A stretch of DNA of 17,919 nt from Bacteroidales bacterium UBA1219 (lineage in GTDB: Bacteria > Bacteroidota > Bacteroidia > Bacteroidales > P3). Made by a program: the position numbers and the translations under genes. Under the pieces are notes generated by a model that saw nothing but the letters and a program-made list of their open reading frames with translations, was not told the DNA's origin and did not search any database. Of the stretch, positions 5,783 through 12,584 are shown in pieces; position 1 is the stretch's first letter; each line of letters starts with the position of its first letter. The DNA is taken from NCBI GenBank assembly GCA_002309295.1, contig DBXF01000023.1, forward strand, positions 6,586 to 24,504, given 5' to 3'.

Positions 5783-8700
5783 CTATCTCACTATCAGCAC
5801 ACTGCCGTTCTGTTCGCAGCTGCTTTCGGGTAGCGACTTGGTTGTATAGTTGATGTGATAGACGTATGCCGCGGCGGGACACGGGATTCCGTTGTACGTG
5901 CCGTCCCAGCATTCGTCGGGGTCGGAGGAGTGGTACACCCGCTGTCCGACTCTGTTGTATATATCTATCTCGTAGGTGTTTATGTTGTGGTGTCCCACTT
6001 TCATGACTTTGTTCTCGTTGGCGTCGGGGGTGAACACGCTGGGCACCCACACTTCGCCTTTTAGTATGGGGTAGGTGTTTTGCAAAGTGTCGGCGCAGTT
6101 GCTTTCGTTGCGCACTATAAGCCTTACGTGCAGCGAGTCGCTTTCGAAGTGCGGGGTGTAGTACACAAACCGGCTGTTAAGTATTTCTTTGTCGTCGAAT
6201 CTGTCTGGGATTTCGTGGAAAGTCCATTGGCGGTCGAAGACATATCCCAACGAGTAGTCGGAGTATTTTATCTGCATATTTTTTGCCGAAATCACCTTGG
6301 GCGACATCCGGTACGACGCTTGGATAAACGTCTGGGTGTCCACCAAGATGGTGGCTATGGCCTTGCAGGGGAACGTTCGTGGGAAGGTGTCCACCTCAAC
6401 GGTGTATATCGTAGGCACTCTGCGCGGCACAACAAAGAAAGTGTCGTGCTGGTGGCTGGCAAGGGTGCTGTCGTAGGGATTCGATGTCCAGTTGATGTCG
6501 TTGCCGTTGGTAATCAGCGTCAGGGTGCCTATTCCCACTTTACAGTGGATGTTCTCGCCAATAATCTGTATTTCTGGTGGTTTACGCACTTTCAGGTGCA
6601 ATTCCACCGTGGTGTCGCAGGCAGTGTCGCTGGGGAATATCCTATGGTAGATGCCGGTGGTGTTAAGTCTTTCGGTGCCAAACATATAGCCGCTGTCTTC
6701 GCATACACTTGCGTTGATGACGTGCAGCACTCCGGGAAAGAAGTGTATTGTATCCACGATGGTGTCGTAGCATCCTATGTCGGTCCTTCCGGCGATGAGC
6801 GTCACCACATACGGCCCGAAGCCCTGGTAGTAGTGTGTTTGGGGATTCTCGTCGGAGGAATAGGTGCTGTCGCCGAAATCCCATTCAAAGAAATCGCAGT
6901 CGTGGGCAATGTTGGTCTGGGCGTAGTTCGACGAGTAGCTGGTGTTCATCACGTCGAAGCGCGGGGTGCAGCTCAGCGAGTCGGTGGTGTAGAGGAATCC
7001 CGCGTGTATGTACTTGCGTTCCACAAGGTCGGGCGAGGCCACCACCGCTTTGGTGAATCTGCACAGCGAGTCGCCAAGGAATATGTCGCAGTAGTAAAGC
7101 TTTCTGTCGAGCGGCACCATAATGGCTTGGTCGGTGGAGGAGAACGAGGTGTCGTGGGGGGTGTACCAATGGTAGCGGAACCCCGGCGGTGCGGTGAACA
7201 GAGCCATGTCGGTGGCTATGTCGGGGCCGCACACCTCCACCTTTATGTCCGACTTGTAGCATCGCAGGTTGAAATATCCGTATCCGAAGTGGTCGTCGGC
7301 CCCCTGTCCGCAGGCGAAGGTGGTGAGCCGCACGGTAAGCGTCTGTCTGTGGTAACGAGCCAGATTTATGCCGGCTCTCGTCCAGTCGCGCCAGTAGGTG
7401 CTGCTGTCGATGCCGAAAAGCCACGAGGTGTCGGCCAACAGTGCGTTGCCCGAAAAATCGTAGTTCAGGCAGATGGAGTCGGTAACCATACCGTAACGGT
7501 CCAGAATCTCCAATGTGAAACGTGGCTTGCGGTCTGGACTGTGCCCCGAGGGATTTTGCAGCACACAGGCGTATTGCGCTATCAGCAGGTCGGCCACGCT
7601 GGTGTCCACATGTATCTTGTACCCTATACTCTGGCAGATACGTTTGCCGTAAACGCATCCCAGTCTCACCGACGAACATTCGTTCGGAGGCACCGTGCGC
7701 AGCCTGTTCCCCGTACGGTAGTCTGTCTCGTTAGGGTCGGTATGTACTGTGTGCCGACTGCCGTGCATGCCGGTCAGCGAATCGCCGTGATGGCTCGGCC
7801 CGTAGTTTATCACGCCCGTGTCGGCGTACGGCCCTTCGTAGTAGTCTCCGTACGACATAAAAAACTCGTACTGGCCGTAGGTGCAGATGACATTTGGGCT
7901 TTTGATGTCGTCGAATTCGAGGCACAGGTTCTGCTCGTCGCGGTAACGCATCCTCAGCACCTCGCTGTAGGGCGTGGTGTCGTAGCTGCCACAGATGCCC
8001 CGCACATAGAAATCGTAGATGTTGTCGTCCAGAAGTCCGCAAACCGTTACGGTGTCGGTGTTGCATGCCACCGTGGTGCCGTGTCCGTGCGGAAAGCCCG
8101 TGGGACCGTATTCCAACTCCCATCGCGTGCAGCGGGGCAGGTTGTAGTCGTCCCACGACAATTTCACGCAGCCGTTAGGCAAAGTCCTCCGCGACAAAGC
8201 CTGAGGCGGATAGCAGGTAACGGGTTTTATGCAGATGTTGTCGACGGCTGGCGGGTATTCCCTGATGTCGGTTAATTGAGGCCGGACGTAACAAAATACA
8301 AGGTAGTAGTTGCCAGTCCTCGGCACTTGTAAGTGAGCGTTGACAAAACGTTTCCATGTGGTGCTGCTGCCGAATTCGCTGTTCTCATCGATGGATATGG
8401 CGCCTCTGGGCAGAGTGCGGTTCGAAAGGCCTCTCAAGAGTGTGTCGGCAGCGAATGTGGTGCCGTCGGGGATAAGAAAAACCCGAAAATAGCAAGTGGT
8501 GGCGGGAACGTTCCAAGTGTCGGGCAGGTAACGCCAGTCGAAACTCATGTCGTAAAGCCCTGCGGGGATGTGTATGCGGCGGTAGGCGTACGACACGCAG
8601 GGATTCCAGTGGGCGTAATTGTTCGCTCCGTAGTTTGTGGATATATATAAAGAATGGAGTCCCCCGCTCCTTACGGCGGTGTCGATACACCATGCGTTCA

Positions 8701-8881
8701 TCCTCACGTTGGCGAAACGCCACTGCGCGCGTTCCGTGGAGTCCTCGAAATCGCAGCAGTAGGGGAGGGTGTCCACTATTGTCTGGGCACGAGTCCACAA
8801 AGGCATGAGGCACAGTAGCACCAGTGCCGCCGCCGACACCCAATGCCTTGCCTTTTCCTTTGTCGATGCCTGTTTCTTCAT
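5783..8881 (-). CDS. Giant secreted multidomain protein A, type IX secretion cargo (type B CTD)
   Basis: A 1032-residue exported protein, probably a cell-surface adhesin or matrix protein. A signal peptide spans residues 1-33 (ending WTRAQ). Residues 36-220 resemble a choice-of-anchor/cleaved-adhesin jelly roll (CCDFEDSTERAQW, IPAGLYDMSFDW). Residues 224-315 look like a fibronectin type III domain. Residues 320-545 form a beta domain I know from other Bacteroidota surface proteins (ECSSVRLG, VRLTTFACGQGADDHFGY). Residues 548-620 are Ig-like, and 625-715 are a PKD domain with WDFGD at 667-671. Residues 720-765 are a cysteine-bounded repeat (SVCEDSGYMF...CDTTVELHL), 768-855 are Ig-like and 856-936 PKD-like. 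The C-terminal 90 residues (WVPSVFTPDANEN...WDGTYNGIPCPAAAYVY) are a CHU_C/type B sorting domain, implying export by a type IX system not in this window. No enzyme motif was seen. It is a tandem paralogue of the next gene. Confidence 0.9.
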   Translation of the reverse strand: MKKQASTKEKARHWVSAAALVLLCLMPLWTRAQTIVDTLPYCCDFEDSTERAQWRFANVRMNAWCIDTAVRSGGLHSLYISTNYGANNYAHWNPCVSYAYRRIHIPAGLYDMSFDWRYLPDTWNVPATTCYFRVFLIPDGTTFAADTLLRGLSNRTLPRGAISIDENSEFGSSTTWKRFVNAHLQVPRTGNYYLVFCYVRPQLTDIREYPPAVDNICIKPVTCYPPQALSRRTLPNGCVKLSWDDYNLPRCTRWELEYGPTGFPHGHGTTVACNTDTVTVCGLLDDNIYDFYVRGICGSYDTTPYSEVLRMRYRDEQNLCLEFDDIKSPNVICTYGQYEFFMSYGDYYEGPYADTGVINYGPSHHGDSLTGMHGSRHTVHTDPNETDYRTGNRLRTVPPNECSSVRLGCVYGKRICQSIGYKIHVDTSVADLLIAQYACVLQNPSGHSPDRKPRFTLEILDRYGMVTDSICLNYDFSGNALLADTSWLFGIDSSTYWRDWTRAGINLARYHRQTLTVRLTTFACGQGADDHFGYGYFNLRCYKSDIKVEVCGPDIATDMALFTAPPGFRYHWYTPHDTSFSSTDQAIMVPLDRKLYYCDIFLGDSLCRFTKAVVASPDLVERKYIHAGFLYTTDSLSCTPRFDVMNTSYSSNYAQTNIAHDCDFFEWDFGDSTYSSDENPQTHYYQGFGPYVVTLIAGRTDIGCYDTIVDTIHFFPGVLHVINASVCEDSGYMFGTERLNTTGIYHRIFPSDTACDTTVELHLKVRKPPEIQIIGENIHCKVGIGTLTLITNGNDINWTSNPYDSTLASHQHDTFFVVPRRVPTIYTVEVDTFPRTFPCKAIATILVDTQTFIQASYRMSPKVISAKNMQIKYSDYSLGYVFDRQWTFHEIPDRFDDKEILNSRFVYYTPHFESDSLHVRLIVRNESNCADTLQNTYPILKGEVWVPSVFTPDANENKVMKVGHHNINTYEIDIYNRVGQRVYHSSDPDECWDGTYNGIPCPAAAYVYHINYTTKSLPESSCEQNGSVLIVR
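6011..6232. repeat. Near-identical tract shared with 9416-9637
   Basis: Within the coding sequences of the two giant genes, this 222-base tract differs from 9416-9637 by only four bases that I can count, although the proteins elsewhere are roughly 60% identical by eye and even the next 180 bases carry many differences. Synonymous positions are matched too, so protein-level selection alone does not explain it. It encodes the end of the PKD-like domain and the start of the type B domain. Confidence 0.75.
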
Positions 8882-8930
8882 AACTCCATTGCTGAAATTT
8901 GAGCAAAAACGTATTTAGGTTTTGCAACTG

Positions 8931-8938
8931 CAAAGATA
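8931..8938 (-). promoter_or_regulatory. -7 promoter element for giant protein A
   Basis: The minus strand reads TATCTTTG, a perfect TAnnTTTG, 50 bases before the ATG at 8881. The surrounding bases (CGTATCTTTGCAGTT) match the promoter of the paralogue at 12334 apart from the two variable positions. No -33 TTTG was found at normal spacing. Confidence 0.65.
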
Positions 8939-8957
8939 CGATTTTTTTTTGTTTTTG

Positions 8958-9010
8958 GTGAACAGTGAACTGTGAAGGCGTTAAAATGTTAAGTTGTGAA
9001 GATGTGAAAT
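8958..9010 (+). repeat. GTGAAC-type micro-repeat tract
   Basis: Tandem degenerate units gtgaaca, gtgaact, gtgaagg are followed by gttaaaat, gttaa, gttgtgaa, gatgtgaa. The tract lies just upstream of the -7 element of gene A. It is noncoding and of unknown role, and similar in style to 4030-4087. Confidence 0.55.
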
Positions 9011-9048
9011 CTGTTTATGGTTTACAATTAATAGTTACTGCGTAATCA

Positions 9049-9187
9049 TTTCGCCTTTGGCGAAAGCAATTTACAAGATTTAAAAGATTTCACGAGCAGT
9101 AGGCGAGTAGGAAAAAATAAAAAATCAAAAAGATCTCGCGAGTGAAACGAGCAGGAGAATTCCTAATTCCGAAATCCGAAATTCGAA
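9049..9187. repeat. 3' flank of the upstream giant-protein gene, homologous to 5641-5782
   Basis: It begins with the 17-base hairpin tttcgcc-ttt-ggcgaaa (9049-9065), identical to 5641-5657, followed by caatttacaagatt. A degraded module around cgagcagtaggcgag (9093-9107) sits where the other copy has a perfect 7-bp hairpin. From 9130 to the stop codon at 9188 it differs by one base from 5725-5782. Confidence 0.7.
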
Positions 9188-12100
9188 CTATCTCACTATC
9201 AGCACACTGCCGTTCTGTTCGCAGCTGCTTTGGGGCAGCGATTTGGTTGTGTAGTTGATATGATAAACGTATGCCGCTGCGGGACACGGGTGCCCGTTGT
9301 AAGTGCCGTCCCAGCATTCGTCGGGGTCGGAGGAGTGGAAAACTCTCTGTCCGGATCTGTTGTAAATACTTATGTCGTAAGTGTTTATATTGTAGTGCCC
9401 CACTTTCAGAACGTTGTTTTCGTTGGCGTCGGGGGTGAACACGCTGGGCACCCACACTTCGCCTTTCAGTATGGGGTAGGTGTTTTGCAAAGTGTCGGCG
9501 CAGTTGCCTTCGTTGCGCACTATAAGCCTTACGTGCAGCGAGTCGCTTTCGAAGTGCGGGGTGTAGTACACAAACCGGCTGTTAAGTATTTCTTTGTCGT
9601 CGAATCTGTCGGGGATTTCGTGGAAAGTCCATTGGCGTTCCGAAATGGGGCCTTTTGAGTAGTCGGAGTATCTTATCTGCATTCTTTGTGCCGAAATCAC
9701 CTGCGGTGACATCCTGTAAAAGGCTTGGAAAACAGGTGGGGGGTTCACCCAAATTGAGGCCGATGCATTGCAGTCGGACATGCGCGGGAAGGAGTCCACA
9801 ATTACAGTGTATAAAGTGGGAATTAGGCGTGGCACCACAATAAGTGTGTCGTGCTCGTGCCCCAAAAGAGTGCTGTCGAATGGGTTCGAAGTCCATCGGA
9901 TATCGTTTCCGTTTGTTCTCAACAGTAATGTGCCGGAAGTTTTTTCGCAGGATATGTTGTTGCCAATAATTTGTATTTGTGGATGTTTCCTTACCTTTAG
10001 GTGTAGTTCTATAGTGGTGTCGCAGTCGTTGTCGCTGGTTAGTAGCTTGGTATATATGCCACTTTGTGTAAGTACCTGATTGAAAAATCTATAGCCGCTG
10101 TCTTCGCAGATATCTGCCCGTATTACGTTATATACTCCCGGAAAGAAAGATATTGTGTCCACAATGGTGTCGTAGCAGCCAATGTCTGTCCTGCCCGCAA
10201 TAAGTGATACTACATAAGGTCCAATGCCACTGTAAATATGCGAGAGAGGATTTTCGTCGGAGGATGTTGTGTTGTCGCCGAAATCCCATAAAAAGAAATC
10301 GCAGTCGTAGGCTATGTTGCCATGATTTTGATCGGAGGAGTGGCTTGTGTTGACCACGGTGAGGCGATGGGTGCAGCTCAGCGAGTCGGTGGTATGGCGA
10401 AAATTGGCGTGGATAAATCGGCGTTCTACATTGTTTGGTGATGCAACTATGGCCTTGGTGAATTTGCACCGCGGGTCGCCAAGAAAGATGTCGCAATGGT
10501 AAACGGAGTTGTCGAGAGGTACCCAGATTGCTTGATTTGACGATGAGAAATTCGGATTGTCGGGGGAGTACCATCGGTAACTGAACCCTGAGGGGGCTTT
10601 GAAAAGTGCTGTGCTGAAGGACGTGTCGTTGCCGCAGACCTCACCAGTAATATCCGACTTTTCGCATTTGAGGTTGAAATAAGCGTAGCCGAAATGGTCG
10701 TCGGCTCCTTGTCCGCATGCGAAGGTTGTGAGACGAATGGTGAGTGGTTGCCCGTGGTAATTCGACAAGTTGATACCGGCTCTTGTCCAGTCTTTCCAAT
10801 AGGTTCGTGTTCCTGCTCGTTGCCAAGTGGTATCGTTAATAAGGTTGTTGCCCGAAAAATCGTAGTTGAGACATACGGTGTCGGTTACAACACCGTATCT
10901 GTCCAAAATTTGTAAGATGAATCGAGGCTTGCGCAATGTTTCGTGGCCGGAGGGATTTTGCAACACGCAGGCATATTGTACAATCAAGATGTCGGCAGAG
11001 CTTGTGTCCACAAGGATGTTGTATGAGATGCTTTGGCATATCCATTTTCCATACGTGCTTCCCAGTCTCACCGACGAGCATTCGTTGGGAGGCACGGTAT
11101 GCAGCCGTCCTCCGGTGTTGTAATCTGTTTCGTTGGGGTCTGTATGTACAGTGTGCAGGCTGTTGTTGGGGGTTAACGATTGGTCGCCGTAGTAGCTTGG
11201 CCCATAGTCTATAACGCCGGTGTCGGCGTAAGGTCCGGGGTAGTAGTTGTCGTATGAATTAAAAAGTAGGTATTTGCCGTGGGTGCAGATAACATTTGGA
11301 CTGTTGATGTCGTCGAATTCGAGACATTGGTTTTGGTGGTCGCGATAACGCATTCTCAAAACATCGCTGTAAATGGTTGAGTCGCTATTGCCGCAACTGG
11401 TGCTTACATAGAAATCGTAAATTTGGTCGTTGATTAACCCGCAAATGGTAACGGTGTCGGTGTTGCATGCCACGGTGTTGCCATGACCGTGCGGAAATCC
11501 TATGGGGCCGTACTCAACCGCCCACATCGTGTTGCGAGGTATGTTGAAGTCTTTCCACGATAACTGCACGCAGCCATTTTGCAACATTCGTCGCGAAAGA
11601 GCCATGGGCTTGTGGCATTGCACGGGCGTTATGCAGATGCTGTCAATGGCCGTTGGGTTTGAAATGACGTCGGATTGGAAAGGACGGACAAAACAAAAAA
11701 CAAGGTAGTAGTTGTCGGTAACCGGAACTTGCACGTGCGGATTGGTGAATCTCGACCAATAGCTGCGAGAACACATACCGCTACTATTGTCGACAGAAAT
11801 GGCTCCTTCGGGCAACTTGAGGTTTGAAAGTCCGTCCAAAAGCGTGCCCGCGGTGAATGTGGTTGTGTCGGGCACAAGAAAGACTCTGAAGTATGTTATC
11901 ATGGCGTGAATGGCCGTATTGTCTGGCAGAAAGGCCCAGTCGAAACTTATTTCGTAAAGTCCGGCAGGGATTCTTAATCTGCGGTATGCATACGATACGG
12001 AAGCATCAAAATCACAATAATTATCCAAGCCGCCGTTCGCGGATATGTACATCGAATACATCCCACCGCTTTGTATTGCAGAGCCAATATGCCAGTCGTT

Positions 12101-12283
12101 GGGACTATCGTTGGCAAATAACCACTGTCCGCGTTCCGAGTATTCCTCAAAATTACAACAGTAGGGCACCGTGTCGATGTTGTTTTGTGAGTATGTCAGT
12201 TTAGGCCACATACACAACAATGCCAATACCATCATCGACACCGATGACGCTCTGAATTTCTTTGTGGATATGCGGTTTTTCAT
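9188..12283 (-). CDS. Giant secreted multidomain protein B, tandem paralogue of protein A
   Basis: A 1031-residue exported protein that aligns with protein A almost without gaps; the only indel I found is one residue near position 490. Domain order is the same: signal peptide (1-33, ending LTYSQ), jelly-roll adhesin-like domain (CCNFEEYSERGQW), FnIII-like region, the VRLTTFACGQGADDHFGY domain, Ig-like region, PKD domain with WDFGDN, cysteine-bounded repeat (DICEDSGYRF...CDTTIELHL), Ig-like and PKD-like regions, then the type B sorting domain (WVPSVFTPDANENN...WDGTYNGHPCPAAAYVY). Sequence identity by eye is a little under 60% over the first 160 residues and above 90% from about residue 880 to 956. 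Like A it should be carried across the outer membrane by type IX secretion. The two could be alternative or cooperating surface proteins. Its DNA seems somewhat richer in A+T in third positions than that of A. Confidence 0.9.
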   Translation of the reverse strand: MKNRISTKKFRASSVSMMVLALLCMWPKLTYSQNNIDTVPYCCNFEEYSERGQWLFANDSPNDWHIGSAIQSGGMYSMYISANGGLDNYCDFDASVSYAYRRLRIPAGLYEISFDWAFLPDNTAIHAMITYFRVFLVPDTTTFTAGTLLDGLSNLKLPEGAISVDNSSGMCSRSYWSRFTNPHVQVPVTDNYYLVFCFVRPFQSDVISNPTAIDSICITPVQCHKPMALSRRMLQNGCVQLSWKDFNIPRNTMWAVEYGPIGFPHGHGNTVACNTDTVTICGLINDQIYDFYVSTSCGNSDSTIYSDVLRMRYRDHQNQCLEFDDINSPNVICTHGKYLLFNSYDNYYPGPYADTGVIDYGPSYYGDQSLTPNNSLHTVHTDPNETDYNTGGRLHTVPPNECSSVRLGSTYGKWICQSISYNILVDTSSADILIVQYACVLQNPSGHETLRKPRFILQILDRYGVVTDTVCLNYDFSGNNLINDTTWQRAGTRTYWKDWTRAGINLSNYHGQPLTIRLTTFACGQGADDHFGYAYFNLKCEKSDITGEVCGNDTSFSTALFKAPSGFSYRWYSPDNPNFSSSNQAIWVPLDNSVYHCDIFLGDPRCKFTKAIVASPNNVERRFIHANFRHTTDSLSCTHRLTVVNTSHSSDQNHGNIAYDCDFFLWDFGDNTTSSDENPLSHIYSGIGPYVVSLIAGRTDIGCYDTIVDTISFFPGVYNVIRADICEDSGYRFFNQVLTQSGIYTKLLTSDNDCDTTIELHLKVRKHPQIQIIGNNISCEKTSGTLLLRTNGNDIRWTSNPFDSTLLGHEHDTLIVVPRLIPTLYTVIVDSFPRMSDCNASASIWVNPPPVFQAFYRMSPQVISAQRMQIRYSDYSKGPISERQWTFHEIPDRFDDKEILNSRFVYYTPHFESDSLHVRLIVRNEGNCADTLQNTYPILKGEVWVPSVFTPDANENNVLKVGHYNINTYDISIYNRSGQRVFHSSDPDECWDGTYNGHPCPAAAYVYHINYTTKSLPQSSCEQNGSVLIVR
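9416..9637. repeat. Near-identical tract shared with 6011-6232
   Basis: Second copy of the 222-base tract described at 6011-6232, at a constant offset of 3405 bases. Four base differences were counted between the copies. Confidence 0.75.
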
Positions 12284-12584
12284 ATTGCCTGTTGATATAG
12301 TCTTTTTGTGGCTTTACATTGCGTTTGAAACTGCAAATTTACGAAAAAAAAATATATTTTGCGCAAAATTAACAAAAGCATCTGCATTATGATAACTAAA
12401 ACCAATCGAAATACAATTGTAATCATCAAAATCGCAAGCACCAGCCAGTGCTGCCACTTTGTCAGATATCTGTGCTTTTCCGCTGTCAATTTGTCGTTCC
12501 GGTGGTGTTGGCTCGCTTTTTGCTTCCTATTTTGTTGAAAAAACAATAAAAATAAGTACGAACCAAATAAAATGATATAACCGT
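12284..12584. other. Intergenic region between divergent giant gene B and clpB
   Basis: A 301-base region holding the promoter and leader of protein B on its left half. On the right half, no clear TAnnTTTG promoter for clpB was found; TATCTGTG near 12467 is one mismatch away. I saw no CIRCE-like operator. A short minus-strand open frame crosses the B promoter and is not considered a gene. Confidence 0.6.
12334..12367 (-). promoter_or_regulatory. Promoter of giant protein B
   Basis: The minus strand reads TTTG (12367-12364), 22 bases, then TAAATTTG (12341-12334). The -7 element is perfect and the spacer slightly long. It lies 51 bases before the ATG at 12283, almost the same leader length as for protein A, and shares the CGTAnnTTTGCAGTT context with it. 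Confidence 0.65.

Larger units (their letters stand above)
8882..9187. other. Intergenic region between the two giant genes
   Basis: A 306-base noncoding region. In the direction of transcription it contains the 3' flank of protein B (9187 down to 9049), a micro-repeat tract (8958-9010), and the promoter and leader of protein A (8938-8882). I see no gene in it. Confidence 0.75.

Noticed and set aside
6080..8275. Long plus-strand open frame (about 730 codons) opposite giant gene A
   Set aside because: It is fully antisense to a gene with clear signal peptide, domains and promoter. Its translation is rich in Val, His, Gly and Arg without recognisable motifs, as expected from the codon bias of the opposite strand.
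12280..12546. 88-codon minus-strand open frame overlapping the start of giant gene B by ATGA, with one hydrophobic stretch
   Set aside because: The overlap is tempting for translational coupling, but the frame runs straight across the promoter of gene B (12334-12367) through A/T-rich noncoding sequence. It has no promoter of its own and no family resemblance.
12284..12584. A CIRCE-type heat-shock operator upstream of clpB
   Set aside because: I looked for the TTAGCACTC inverted repeat and found nothing similar.
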